A stretch of DNA of 64,000 nt from Deinococcales bacterium (lineage in GTDB: Bacteria; Deinococcota; Deinococci; Deinococcales; JAAFIG01), in assembly GCA_025359505.1 (NCBI GenBank), contig JANYHH010000002.1:1-64000 (forward strand), given 5' to 3'. Under the pieces are notes generated by a model that was not told where the DNA came from, searched no databases, and saw only the letters and a list, made by a program, of their open reading frames with translations. A program made the position numbers and the translations under genes. Of the stretch, positions 44,515-54,773 are shown in pieces; positions within the stretch are counted from its first letter, which is position 1; each line of letters opens with the position of its first letter.

Positions 44515-45975
44515 ATGAATGACATCAATCGCAGGCAACTCCTGACCGCTGGCGCGGCCGCGCTGGCCGGTGCAGTTCTTCCGCGCAGCTTGTTCGGCGC
44601 TCGAGCCGCTGGTTCTGAGACACTGCTGCTCGAGACACCACTACTCGAGACGCGGCGCAGCGCGGGACTGATCGAGGCGCGGCTCGAGTCGGTCGTCAAG
44701 CCGCTCAGCGTTGCTGGGCAACAGGTGTCGCTGATGACGTACAACGCCAGCGCTCCGGGGCCGATCCTGCGACTGCGCGAAGGCGACGCAGTGCGCCTGA
44801 CCTACACCAACCGCTTGACGCAACCCAGCAACCTTCACCTGCACGGTTTGCACATTTCGCCGCAGGTTGATCTACCGCTGCTCGAGGTCGCTCCGGGGGA
44901 CTCGCACGTCTACGCCTTCGAGCTGCCAAAAGGCTCGAGCGGCACGCACTGGTATCACCCGCACGTTCACGGCAACGTTGCCGCACAGATGGCGGCTGGG
45001 CTGTCGGGCGCGATGATCGTCTCGGGGCCGATGGATGCGATGCCGGAACTGGTCGCGGCCGAGGAACACGTTTTGGTGCTTAAAGACCTTGCCTTGCAGG
45101 GCAGCGCCATCAAATCGCACGACATGATGGACTGGATGAACGGGCAGGAGGGCGAGTTGCAGCTTGTCAACGGGCAACTCAAACCGACGCTGCGGGCACA
45201 GAAAGCCACATTGCGGTTGCGGCTCGTCAACGCCAGCAACGCCCGCTATTACCGCCTGAAACTCGAGGATCACCCGCTCTACCTGATTGCCACCGATGGC
45301 GGCTTCGTTGAGAAACCCGTGATGCTCGAGGAGTTGTTGCTCGCGCCGGGCGAGCGGGCTGAGGTGATGGTGCAACTGACCCGCGAGGGCAGTTTCAAAT
45401 TGCAGAACCTGCCGTACAAGCGCGGCACGATGATGATGGGTGGCATGGGTGGCATGGGCGGGATGAGCCGCGGCATGAACATGGGCGGCTCGAGCGCGGA
45501 CGCGGCCCCAGTGACTCTGCTGACGGTCGTCGCGCCGAGCAACCCCAAACCCACGCCGCTGCCGACGGGCTTTGCGAGCCTCGAGCGGCTGGACGTGGGC
45601 GCGGCCGTTGCGACGCGGCGCATCACCTTCAGCGAGCAGATGATGCAGGCGCAGTTTTTCTTCAACAAAAAGAGCTTCGACGCGAAGCGTATTGACTTCA
45701 GCGGCAAGCGCGGCACGCTCGAGGTCTGGGAACTGCACAACACCTCCGACATGGATCACCCGTTTCACCTCCACAGTTACCCGTTCCAGATCATCGACCG
45801 CAACGGCGTCCCTGAGCCATACCGCGCTTGGAAAGATGTTGTGAACCTCAAAAAGAACGATCTCGTGCGGATCGCCGTGCCGCTGCGCGACTTCACCGGG
45901 CTGACGGTCTACCACTGCCATGTTGTCGAGCACGAGGATCGCGGCATGATGGGCACGCTCGAGGTGCGGGCGTGA
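44515..45975 (+). CDS. multicopper oxidase
   Basis: Tat-like NRRQLLTAGAAAL; NLHLHGLHIS, GTHWYHPHVHG, HPFHLHSYPFQ, VYHCHVVEHEDRGMMG copper ligands. Confidence 0.95.
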   Translation: MNDINRRQLLTAGAAALAGAVLPRSLFGARAAGSETLLLETPLLETRRSAGLIEARLESVVKPLSVAGQQVSLMTYNASAPGPILRLREGDAVRLTYTNRLTQPSNLHLHGLHISPQVDLPLLEVAPGDSHVYAFELPKGSSGTHWYHPHVHGNVAAQMAAGLSGAMIVSGPMDAMPELVAAEEHVLVLKDLALQGSAIKSHDMMDWMNGQEGELQLVNGQLKPTLRAQKATLRLRLVNASNARYYRLKLEDHPLYLIATDGGFVEKPVMLEELLLAPGERAEVMVQLTREGSFKLQNLPYKRGTMMMGGMGGMGGMSRGMNMGGSSADAAPVTLLTVVAPSNPKPTPLPTGFASLERLDVGAAVATRRITFSEQMMQAQFFFNKKSFDAKRIDFSGKRGTLEVWELHNTSDMDHPFHLHSYPFQIIDRNGVPEPYRAWKDVVNLKKNDLVRIAVPLRDFTGLTVYHCHVVEHEDRGMMGTLEVRA

Positions 45976-47183
45976 CTCCGGCGTTCCTACGGTGCATTGC
46001 CGCGCTCACCGCAGCAACTTGGCTGGCAGTCCCTGCGATGGCTGCGCCGAGTGAGGCCTTCAACCTCGAGTTGCGGCTCGCAGAGCGCGAGATTCGCAAC
46101 GGCGAACTGCGAACGCTCGTGATTGTCAAACGCTTCGCATTGCCGGGGCGAGCCGTGCAACGCAGCCGCAACTTCGGCAAGCTCTCGAGCGCCCTCGAGC
46201 CGAGCCTGCGCGACGTGTTCGCCCGCCTCGAGCGTCCGGCCGTGGATGCCCGTTGGACGCAGACCGTCAACGGTTGGGTGGCGACACAACGCAGCGCGTG
46301 GACGCTCGACAAGGCAGCGACCCGAGCGCGGCTGACGAAGGCGCTGATCGAAGGCAAAACCTCGAGCAGCGTGTCGGTTACCGTGAAACCACCGCAGCGC
46401 AGTGTCGAGCAGTGGTACGCGCAGGGCGTGCGCGGCCACTTCGCGGGGGGCGAGAGCGCCTTCTACCGCTCCGCCTCGTACCGCTTGCAGAACATCCGCG
46501 TCGGCTCGAGCCTCGTGGACGGCGTGACAATTGCCAAAAACGGGGTCTTCGATTTCAACGGCACGGTCGGCGACATCAACCCAGATCGCGGGTTCGTGGA
46601 CGGTTACGTGATCAAATCCGGCACGCTCGCCAAAGAGGTCGGCGGCGGCATCTGTCAGGTCAGCACGACCGTGTTTCGCGCTGCCTATCTCGGCGGGCTG
46701 CCGATCGTGCAGCGCAACTTTCACTCGTATCGCGTGTCCTACTACGAGATGGCGACCCGCGATTTCGCGCCGCCGATTGGTTTTGAAGCCACCGTCTACG
46801 CGCCGTACAAGAACCTCAAATTCAAGAACGACACCGGCGCACCGATCTTCGTGCAGGTTTCGGTGGACGCACGGCGCTACACGATGCGGGTGGATCTGTT
46901 CGGCGCGAAACCCGACCGCCGCGTGAGCCTTTCTAAACCCGTCTTCGGCCCGAGCAAACCCGCCCCCGAGCCACGCTTTCAAGCTGACGCGGGCGTCGGG
47001 CTGGGTCAGCAACGCCGCATTGACGGCGCGGTGAACGGCGTTAGCGTCTCGCAGACGCGCACCGTGCGCTACGCCAACGGTGGCGTACGGCTCGATAAGC
47101 TCTTTTCAAATTACGTTCCGTGGGGCGCGATTTACGCCGTCAACCCGCAAGACCCGCGTCTCGAGGAGGTGGCAGCGCGGTGA
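45972..47183 (+). CDS. VanW family protein, GTG start overlapping the oxidase stop
   Basis: GVFDFNGTVGDINPDRGFVDGYVIKSGTLAKEVGGGICQVSTTVFRAAYLGGLPIVQRNFHSYRVSYY. Confidence 0.9.
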   Translation: MTPAFLRCIAALTAATWLAVPAMAAPSEAFNLELRLAEREIRNGELRTLVIVKRFALPGRAVQRSRNFGKLSSALEPSLRDVFARLERPAVDARWTQTVNGWVATQRSAWTLDKAATRARLTKALIEGKTSSSVSVTVKPPQRSVEQWYAQGVRGHFAGGESAFYRSASYRLQNIRVGSSLVDGVTIAKNGVFDFNGTVGDINPDRGFVDGYVIKSGTLAKEVGGGICQVSTTVFRAAYLGGLPIVQRNFHSYRVSYYEMATRDFAPPIGFEATVYAPYKNLKFKNDTGAPIFVQVSVDARRYTMRVDLFGAKPDRRVSLSKPVFGPSKPAPEPRFQADAGVGLGQQRRIDGAVNGVSVSQTRTVRYANGGVRLDKLFSNYVPWGAIYAVNPQDPRLEEVAAR

Positions 47184-47740
47184 AGACCACTCTGTACTGG
47201 TTGCGCCGAGCGGCGATTCCGCTCGCGGTGGTCGGGCTGCTGATCGGTCTGGGCGTTGCCGTGACGGTGCGTCCGCTCGACCCCAACGCCCGCAGCAGCC
47301 CGTTGCAGGGTCGTCCCGCACCGGGGTTCGCGCTCGAGCGGCTGGACGGTGGGCGCTTGCAGCTCAGCGACCTGAGCTGCAAGCGGCGTGTCGTGCTGAA
47401 TTTCTGGGCCTCGTGGTGCGTGCCGTGCCGCGACGAGGCCCCGCTACTACGCGATGCTCAAATCAAATACGCCAAGCGGGGCGTCGTATTTGTGGGCATC
47501 ATCTTCAACGACAAACCGCAGAAGGCCCGCGATTTCGTCGCCGAATTTGGCCTGACTTACGCGAACCTGATTGATCCGAGCGGACGGTCAGCCGTGGAGT
47601 ACGGCGTGACCGGGCTGCCAGAAACCTACTTTATCGGCGCGAACGGCATCGTGATTTCCAAGAAGATCGGCCCGGTGGACGAGGTTGACCTCGAGCGCCG
47701 GATTCAGGAATTGCTCGATCCCAAGCGCGGTGGCGGGTGA
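47180..47740 (+). CDS. TlpA/ResA-type thiol-disulfide oxidoreductase
   Basis: VVLNFWASWCVPCRDEAPLLRDAQ...YGVTGLPETYFIG. Confidence 0.92.
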   Translation: MKTTLYWLRRAAIPLAVVGLLIGLGVAVTVRPLDPNARSSPLQGRPAPGFALERLDGGRLQLSDLSCKRRVVLNFWASWCVPCRDEAPLLRDAQIKYAKRGVVFVGIIFNDKPQKARDFVAEFGLTYANLIDPSGRSAVEYGVTGLPETYFIGANGIVISKKIGPVDEVDLERRIQELLDPKRGGG

Positions 47741-49245
47741 GCGTCGCGCTGTTCGAGTCCCCCGCCCGTCCGCTCGACCGGATCACGACCCACGCGCTGA
47801 GCGTCGTGTGCGGCGTCGCGCTGGCGCTGCTGTTCGTGCCGTTCCCGTGGTCGTGGCTCGCACCGCTGCCGCTGGCGGGCCTGTTCTGGCAGATCAGCCG
47901 CTCCCGCGACGCTCGAGGCGCATTCGCGGCCGGCTTCGCGGGTGGTCTGGGGTTTTTCGTCGTGCATCTGCTTTGGTTGCCGGTCTCGTTCGCGGGGCTG
48001 TTCGGGCCCGTCGGCGCGTTGCCGATGCCGTTTCTGGCACTGATTCTGGCCGCGTTTTGGGGCGCGACCGCCGGGCTGACGCGGCTGCTCGCCGGGCGCT
48101 CCACACTGGTGGCACTGGCCTTCGCGTGGGTGCTGCTCGAGTGGCTGCGCGGACTCGGGCCGCTCGCGTTCACGTGGGGTACGCTCGGTTACGCGCTGCT
48201 GCCAACGCCGGTCGCACAGGTCGCTGACCTCGGCGGCGTATACCTGCTGAGCCTGCTGGTGACGCTCACTGCCAGCGGCCTCGCCGGATTGCTGCGAGGT
48301 CGCTGGGAGGGGCTGGCGCTCTGCGTCTCGCTGCTGGGCATGGGAGCCGCCTATGGACTGACGCGACCAACACCGCCAGCGCCGATGCTCGAGGTGCTGC
48401 TCGTACAGGGGTCGGTTGATCCGGTGCAGCGGGCCCGCGCCCGCAGCGTCTCGGAACTCGAGCTGTACGAGCGGCTGACCCGCGAGGCTATGGATCGCGG
48501 GGCGCGACCGGCGCTTGTTGTCTGGCCCGAGGGCGCTGTCCCGAGCGCTCCGACGCAACCCGAGACCCGCGCGGCGCTCGAGCGGCTCGGCGCGATTCCC
48601 GCCGTGATCGGTGCGCCGAATTTCGCCGCTGATGGGGTTCGCAACAGCGCCTTTGGCTGGAACGGACGAGCCGTCACGGGGCGCTACGACAAAGTTAAAC
48701 TCGTGCCGTTCGGCGAGTTCTTTCCTGGGCGTAACCCACTCGGCTTCATCTACAATCCGATTTTCAATGGCATGGGCCTGTCAGGGCTGCGCGGCACGCA
48801 ACCGGGCGCGACCTATCCGGCGCTGGGACTGGGCAACATCCGTGCGGGCGCGTACATCTGCTACGAGAGCACCTTCGGCGCGGTCTCGAGGGCGCTCGTG
48901 CGGAACGGCGCGAACCTGCTGGTCAACATCTCCAACGACGCTTGGTTCGGCGCGACGCTCGGGGCGGAGCAGCATTTCCAGATGGGTCGGCTGCGGGCCA
49001 TCGAGACGCGACGGTGGGTGGCCCGCGACGGTAACGATGGCATCACAGCCGTGATCGATCCGTCCGGGCGCGTCACCGAGCGCTTCGAGCGCTTCGCGGT
49101 GGCCGCGTTCAACGCCCGCGTGGGCTTGAGCGACGAGGAAACCCCCTACGTGCGCTTCGGAGATTGGGCGGTGATACTGGCGCTGCTTGGCGTCGGGGTG
49201 GTTGTGTTCAGTCGTTGGCGCTTTGACGAATCGGAAAGGTTGTGA
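47737..49245 (+). CDS. lnt: apolipoprotein N-acyltransferase
   Basis: Multi-TM N-term, nitrilase-like domain VVWPEGAVPS, YDKVKLVPFGEFFP, ICYESTFG. Confidence 0.93.
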   Translation: MSVALFESPARPLDRITTHALSVVCGVALALLFVPFPWSWLAPLPLAGLFWQISRSRDARGAFAAGFAGGLGFFVVHLLWLPVSFAGLFGPVGALPMPFLALILAAFWGATAGLTRLLAGRSTLVALAFAWVLLEWLRGLGPLAFTWGTLGYALLPTPVAQVADLGGVYLLSLLVTLTASGLAGLLRGRWEGLALCVSLLGMGAAYGLTRPTPPAPMLEVLLVQGSVDPVQRARARSVSELELYERLTREAMDRGARPALVVWPEGAVPSAPTQPETRAALERLGAIPAVIGAPNFAADGVRNSAFGWNGRAVTGRYDKVKLVPFGEFFPGRNPLGFIYNPIFNGMGLSGLRGTQPGATYPALGLGNIRAGAYICYESTFGAVSRALVRNGANLLVNISNDAWFGATLGAEQHFQMGRLRAIETRRWVARDGNDGITAVIDPSGRVTERFERFAVAAFNARVGLSDEETPYVRFGDWAVILALLGVGVVVFSRWRFDESERL

Positions 49246-49248
49246 AGC

Positions 49249-50187
49249 GTGCATCCAGAACTGATTGACCTGTTCGGTTTCAAAATCGCGTGGTATGGCG
49301 TGCTGATCACGGCCGGAATCGCGCTCGGCTTGGCAATCGCCACGAACATCGCCCGGCGACGCGGGTTGAACGAGCGCCTGCTCTCAGACATGACGATCTC
49401 CGCCATCGGCTGGGGCATTGTCGGGGCGCGGCTGTTTTACGTGCTGACTTCACCGCGCGAGTTTCAAGGCGCGAGTTTCTTGCAGCTCATCAACATTCGC
49501 GGCGGTGGTATCTCGATTCACGGCGGCGTGATCTTCGGCATTGCGGTGATCCTCTACTATCAGTGGCGCTACCGCATCAACTTCTACCGCTACGCCGACC
49601 TGATGGCTCCGGGGTTGGCGCTCGGCATCATCGGCGGGCGGCTCGGCAATTTCTTCAACGGCTCGGACACGATGGGGCGAAGCACCGGATTGCCGCTCGG
49701 CTTCACGTGGCCAGAGGTCGGTACGCCGATCCTCGGTGTGTTTCAGTCCGCCCGCAACTGGGTCGGGATGCCGGGCCTGTGCGTCACCAGCACCCAGACG
49801 TACGTCTCGAGCCTCTGCCCGGACGGTCAACTCGTGCGCGGGCCCGTGCATCTGACGCAGATTTACGGCGTGCTGATCGGCGTGGCGCTGCTCGTGGCTG
49901 CATTTTACTGGTTGCGCTCCAACCGTCCCGGCTGGGTTTTTTGGCAATTCATCCTCTGGTACAGCGTTTTGCGTGGCGCACTCGAGGAGACGTTCCGGCT
50001 CAATCCGCTGTGGTGGAAGGTCGTGCTGCTCGAGGGGCCCAATCAACCGGGGATCGGATTGTTCACCGCTACGCAACTTTTCAGCGTTCCGATTGCACTG
50101 CTGGCACTCTATATGCTCTGGCGGATCGGCCGTGCCCCACTCGAGTCTGGTAATGGGACACGAAGCTCAACCGAGGCAGTGGCGTGA
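49249..50187 (+). CDS. lgt: prolipoprotein diacylglyceryl transferase
   Basis: FGFKIAWYGVLITAGIALG; GRLGNFFNGSDTMGRSTGLPLG. Confidence 0.95.
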   Translation: MHPELIDLFGFKIAWYGVLITAGIALGLAIATNIARRRGLNERLLSDMTISAIGWGIVGARLFYVLTSPREFQGASFLQLINIRGGGISIHGGVIFGIAVILYYQWRYRINFYRYADLMAPGLALGIIGGRLGNFFNGSDTMGRSTGLPLGFTWPEVGTPILGVFQSARNWVGMPGLCVTSTQTYVSSLCPDGQLVRGPVHLTQIYGVLIGVALLVAAFYWLRSNRPGWVFWQFILWYSVLRGALEETFRLNPLWWKVVLLEGPNQPGIGLFTATQLFSVPIALLALYMLWRIGRAPLESGNGTRSSTEAVA

Positions 50188-50879
50188 ACGTGACGGTTTG
50201 GCTGGCCATGCTCGCGGGCGGCTTCTCGTTTTTGTCGCCGTGCGTGCTGCCGCTCGTGCCCTCGTACCTCTCGGTGGTCGCGGCAGGTGGCTCGAGGCGC
50301 ATGGTGCTGCGCAACGCGCTGGGGTTCGTGCTGGGGTTCTCGCTGATCTTTCTCGTGTTGGGTGCTTCGCTGGGCTTGCTCGGTCAGGCACTGCGCGAGT
50401 ACCGGGGCGTCGTTACAACGATTGGTGGCGGCTTCGTGGTGCTGTTCGGGTTGCAGATGCTTGGCGCATTGCGCCTGCCGTGGCTCGGCAGCGGCTGGGC
50501 GGGGATTAACCTCGAGCGCTACGGTGTGGCCGCCCCCATCGCCATCGGTGCGGCCTTCGCCACCGGTTGGACGCCGTGCATTGGGCCGATCCTCGGCACG
50601 ATTCTGACGCTGGCCACGGGAGCTGGAGATGCGGCGCAGGGGATCGGGTTGCTGATGGCGTACAACCTCGGGTTGGCGATTCCGTTTCTGCTGACCGCGT
50701 TTGCCGCCACGCCCGTGCTGGCGTGGGCGCGACGCCACCGTAATGCCCACCTGTGGTTCAATCGCGTGGCGGGCGCGGTGATGGTGGTGATGGGACTGCT
50801 GGTGGTCACGAACACGATGACCGCGCTGAACGGCTACCTGATTCAGATCACGCCCGCGTGGCTATGGCAGCGGCTATGA
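50184..50879 (+). CDS. CcdA-type cytochrome c biogenesis/thiol transfer membrane protein
   Basis: GGFSFLSPCVLPLVPSYLS; FATGWTPCIGPILGTIL. Confidence 0.93.
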   Translation: MNVTVWLAMLAGGFSFLSPCVLPLVPSYLSVVAAGGSRRMVLRNALGFVLGFSLIFLVLGASLGLLGQALREYRGVVTTIGGGFVVLFGLQMLGALRLPWLGSGWAGINLERYGVAAPIAIGAAFATGWTPCIGPILGTILTLATGAGDAAQGIGLLMAYNLGLAIPFLLTAFAATPVLAWARRHRNAHLWFNRVAGAVMVVMGLLVVTNTMTALNGYLIQITPAWLWQRL

Positions 50880-52168
50880 GCCACATGGAGGCAGCACCCG
50901 TGAACGACGCACTGACCAACCTGCTCGAGCGCTGGCGGGCCGACCCCGGCAGCACCTACAACACGTGGTTTCTGTGGGAGCAGCGCTTGAAGAACTTCCG
51001 CTCGATCCGGCGCGGTTTGGAAACAGTCGTGCAAGAGATCAAAGCGGGCACGTTCGGGTCGCAGTACCGTGGCTCGTCGCTCGAGACGGTCGTGCATTCC
51101 ATCGCCGAGCAGCGCCAGATGTTCAGGGGCGCGGATCACGCGTTTTTGTGGAAACCCAAGTTGCGAATACCAGACATTTACGAAAACCGAGGAAATCAGC
51201 TCGCCTTCGCGCATTTTCTGGACACCTGCGCTTGTTGTGACAGGGAGTCGGAAGTGCTAGGCGCGATTCGACAACTCGATAGCCACGCGATCAAAGGTTT
51301 GGGGCCAGCCGCCGCCAACCCGCTGTATTTCCTGCACCCGACGCTCGTCGTGCCGTTCAACACCGCCATCGTGAATGGTTATAACGCGCTGACCGGCGCG
51401 AAGGTCAAGCTCGGGCGCTGGTCGGAGTACCTGGCGATGCGCGAAGGGGTACTGCGCTTCAACGCGCAGCACCGCCACCTGCTCTCGAACGACTTCGGAG
51501 CTGTTGCCGGGCTGCTGTTCGACATCGGCAGCGGGCGCTACGCGCCGCCGCCCTCGAGCGACGCGCCCGATGCCCGCGCCACGTGGGAGGCAGACCTCGA
51601 GCGGGTGCGCTTGGCGGGCGCGAGTGAAAAGCAACTCGAGGCGAGCCGCGATGTGGATCGCTCGCACAGCGAGGTGCAGGGCTGGCTGCGCGACCTCGGA
51701 CTGGCGCTGGGGTTCGCGGTCTGGATCGCCAGCAACGACCGCAACCGTTCATACGCCACCGGCAAACTCAGCGATGGTTGCCTGACGGTACTGCCCGACT
51801 GGATCGCCGCGCAGCCCGGAGCCGATGCGGTGCGGCTGATCGATGTGCTGTGGCTCGAGCCGGACGGTTCGGGCGTCGCAGCCGCGTTTGAGGTTGAACA
51901 CAGCACGTCGATTTACTCGGGGATCGTGCGGATGCTGGATTTGGCGCTCGGTGCGCCCGAGCGGGCCGTGCGCGGGCTGTACCTCGTCGCGCCCGATAAG
52001 CGCGAAGCCGAGGTGCGCGAGCAACTGGGTCGCCCGGCATTCTCGCAGGTGCGTCACCTCGGCGTGCGTTACCTGCCCTACGGTGAACTCGAGCGCAACC
52101 GCGAGGCGATGGCGCGATTCGGTCAGGGACTTAAGGCGATTGAAGCGGTCTCAAAGCAGTTGGTGTGA
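50876..52168 (+). CDS. hypothetical protein with a PD-(D/E)XK/restriction-endonuclease-like C-terminal region
   Basis: LIDVLWLEPDGSGVAAAFEVEHSTSIYSGIVRMLDL; ATGA overlap with ccdA-like gene. Confidence 0.55.
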   Translation: MSHMEAAPVNDALTNLLERWRADPGSTYNTWFLWEQRLKNFRSIRRGLETVVQEIKAGTFGSQYRGSSLETVVHSIAEQRQMFRGADHAFLWKPKLRIPDIYENRGNQLAFAHFLDTCACCDRESEVLGAIRQLDSHAIKGLGPAAANPLYFLHPTLVVPFNTAIVNGYNALTGAKVKLGRWSEYLAMREGVLRFNAQHRHLLSNDFGAVAGLLFDIGSGRYAPPPSSDAPDARATWEADLERVRLAGASEKQLEASRDVDRSHSEVQGWLRDLGLALGFAVWIASNDRNRSYATGKLSDGCLTVLPDWIAAQPGADAVRLIDVLWLEPDGSGVAAAFEVEHSTSIYSGIVRMLDLALGAPERAVRGLYLVAPDKREAEVREQLGRPAFSQVRHLGVRYLPYGELERNREAMARFGQGLKAIEAVSKQLV

Positions 52169-52178
52169 AGGAGTGCGT

Positions 52179-53198
52179 ATGAATCCAGATTCGCAAAATC
52201 AAGCCAAAAACCAAACCCCCACCCCAAGGCGGCAACCCAGTTTCACGCTTGTATTTTTCATCATTGTTGGACTGGCGCTCGGCGTGTTCGCGTGGCAATC
52301 GTTGACGCCGCGCACGACGAATGGCGCGATGCCGGGCATGGACATGTCGGGCGCGAACACAGCGACACCGCCAGCGGCAACTCAAAGCGACTTGAGCATG
52401 GCGGGCATGGACATGGGTGGCAACTCGGGTGCGGCGCAGACGGCCAGCGCCCCGAGCAAGCTCGCCATACTCGAGGGTGACCTGCACGCGCTGATGGTGG
52501 CGAGCGACGGGCGTCTGTTCTACGGTCAGCACGCGGGCGTGCAGGTCTCCAAGGATGGCGGCACGACGTGGAGTGCGCCAAGCGGGGGCGGTGACGCGAT
52601 GGGCATGGGCGGCGCGGGCGACAAGCTCTACCTCGCGGGTCACGATTTCTTTTCGGTCAGCAGCGATGGTGGCGCGTCTTGGCGCAACGCAGGCTTCGGC
52701 AATCTGCCCGGTACGGACATTCACGGCTTCGCGGTCGCGCCGAACGGCTGGCTGTACGCCAACCTCGCTGGCAAGGGGCTGTACCGCTCGACCGATGGTG
52801 GCGCGATCTGGACGGCCGTGACGCAAGCCACGATGAGCGCCATGACCTTGCAAGCCACGACGGGCAGCCCGGTGACCCTCTACGCCAACGCCCTCGATCA
52901 AGGGGTCATTCGCAGCCAAGACGGTGGGCGCACGTGGCAACCGTTGACGGCGGCGCTCGACGGGCGTGCCTCGAGCTTCGCAGTTGAACCGCAAAGCGGC
53001 GCACTGCTGGTCGCCACGGGTGAAGGCAAACTCCTGCGCTCTGACAGCAACGGCGACGCGTGGACGGCGCTGAATGCCCCTGAAGCGTTAGCGCTGCTGG
53101 CTGTTTCGCCAAGGAACGCGAAGCTGCTCTACGCGGTTGGCGGCAGCGGTCAGGCGTACCGCAGCAGCGATGGCGGTCAGACGTGGAACGGTCGCTGA
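52179..53198 (+). CDS. membrane-anchored Met-rich BNR/sortilin-type beta-propeller protein
   Basis: MPGMDMSGAN...MAGMDMGG; repeated S.DGG.TW motifs. Confidence 0.75.
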   Translation: MNPDSQNQAKNQTPTPRRQPSFTLVFFIIVGLALGVFAWQSLTPRTTNGAMPGMDMSGANTATPPAATQSDLSMAGMDMGGNSGAAQTASAPSKLAILEGDLHALMVASDGRLFYGQHAGVQVSKDGGTTWSAPSGGGDAMGMGGAGDKLYLAGHDFFSVSSDGGASWRNAGFGNLPGTDIHGFAVAPNGWLYANLAGKGLYRSTDGGAIWTAVTQATMSAMTLQATTGSPVTLYANALDQGVIRSQDGGRTWQPLTAALDGRASSFAVEPQSGALLVATGEGKLLRSDSNGDAWTALNAPEALALLAVSPRNAKLLYAVGGSGQAYRSSDGGQTWNGR

Positions 53199-53279
53199 AC
53201 GCGTGCCACACCAGCCACGTTGCACTGTGAGAACGAACAAGCTCGAGACCCGAGTGCCGCGCTCTAGGAAAGGCTGAAC

Positions 53280-54158
53280 GTGGCGCAACCCACGGCTCGA
53301 GGGGAACGTTTCCAGCGCACGGTCTGGATTGGGCTGCTGTTGCTGAGTGCGGTGGTGGTTTTGAATTGGGCCAGCGTCCTGCCGGTGCTGCGCGGTCTCG
53401 CGTCGCAACTGTACGGCTTAGGTGGCAGTTTGTACGCGCTGATCGGTCAGCCACTGAACGAGATGCGGCTGGCGCTCGGCACGAACCCGTTCGCGCCGCT
53501 GCTACTCGGCATCATGGGGGCGACCGCGCCGTGCCAGCTTTCGACGGGCGCAATCAGCCTTGCCTACGTCGCTCGAGACCGGCGCGACGGCGGGGCGCTG
53601 CAACGCGCCCTCGCGTACACGGCGGCGCGGGTGCTATTTTACGGTGTGGTCGGCGGCGCGGTCGTCGTATTGCTCGGCGGCACAGGTGGCACGGTGGAGG
53701 CTCCCGGCGAGTTTTTCACTGGCGTGCGGCGTGTGCTGGGGCCACTGACATTGCTGGCGGGACTCGTGACGCTCGGCGTGATCCGAGTGCGCTTTCAGAT
53801 CGGTGACGCCCTCGGCGCTCGGGTGCGGAACTTCGGCGAGGCTCGAGGTGGACTGGTCGGGGCGTTCGCGCTGGGGTTGGCGTTCAGTCTGGCGTTCTGC
53901 CCGACGCTGTTCCTTCTGTTTTTCGGGGCGACATTGCCGCTAGCCGCGCAATCCCCGCTCGGCTGGGTTTTTCCGGCCCTGTTCGCGCTTGGCATGAGCC
54001 TGCCGATCCTGATGCTCGCGGCGCTCGTGCCGGGTGGTGAGGAACGGCGCGGCGCGATGCGCGTCCTACGCGGTTGGCATCGCTTCGCTACTCCGGTGGC
54101 TGGTGCGGTGTTCGTGCTGGTCGGGTTGTACGACGTGCTCGTGTACTGGTTTTTGTAA
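53280..54158 (+). CDS. CcdA/DsbD-like transmembrane protein
   Basis: LLGIMGATAPCQLSTGAISLAY; FSLAFCPTLFLLFFGATLPLA. Confidence 0.8.
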   Translation: MAQPTARGERFQRTVWIGLLLLSAVVVLNWASVLPVLRGLASQLYGLGGSLYALIGQPLNEMRLALGTNPFAPLLLGIMGATAPCQLSTGAISLAYVARDRRDGGALQRALAYTAARVLFYGVVGGAVVVLLGGTGGTVEAPGEFFTGVRRVLGPLTLLAGLVTLGVIRVRFQIGDALGARVRNFGEARGGLVGAFALGLAFSLAFCPTLFLLFFGATLPLAAQSPLGWVFPALFALGMSLPILMLAALVPGGEERRGAMRVLRGWHRFATPVAGAVFVLVGLYDVLVYWFL

Positions 54159-54200
54159 CAGCGGTGATTCAAAGCGACCAACCATTTTCAAGGAGACCCG

Positions 54201-54773
54201 ATGCAACCCATAGAGTCTGTCCCGCGCCGCATCACCCCACCCGTGCTGATTCTAGTTGGCGTCGCTGCTCTGATCGGCGTCGCGCTCGCCGTGCGGGCCG
54301 CGAACCGCGCCGCCAGCGAAGCCCCCATCGCCGAGGTTAAAGTTTCATTGAGCGCACTGGCTCGAGATCACCGCGATGACCCACTGACCTACCCCGAGCA
54401 GCCGCCCGTCGGCGGGGTTCACAACGGCGCGTGGATCAACTGCGGGATTTACAAGCAGCAGGTCGCCACGGAATCAGCCGTGCATTCGCTTGAGCATGGC
54501 GCGGTTTGGATCAGTTACAACCCAAACCTCAGCGCGGCTGACATCGCCACGCTGCGCGAAGCCGTGCGCGACCACCCGTACACGCTGCTCGCCCCGGCCC
54601 GCTATGGAACACTTGCAACACCGGTCGCGGCGGTCGCTTGGGGCACGCGCTTGAACCTGCCGAGCGCCAACGACCCGCGCTTGGTGCGCTTCATCGCTCG
54701 TTACTCGAGCGGCGCTCAAACACCCGAGCCGGGTGCAGCCTGCACGGGCGGGGTCGGAACGCCCAATGGGTAA
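54201..54773 (+). CDS. DUF3105 protein
   Basis: YPEQPPVGGVHNGAWINCGIYKQQVATESAVHSLEHGAVWISY. Confidence 0.9.
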   Translation: MQPIESVPRRITPPVLILVGVAALIGVALAVRAANRAASEAPIAEVKVSLSALARDHRDDPLTYPEQPPVGGVHNGAWINCGIYKQQVATESAVHSLEHGAVWISYNPNLSAADIATLREAVRDHPYTLLAPARYGTLATPVAAVAWGTRLNLPSANDPRLVRFIARYSSGAQTPEPGAACTGGVGTPNG

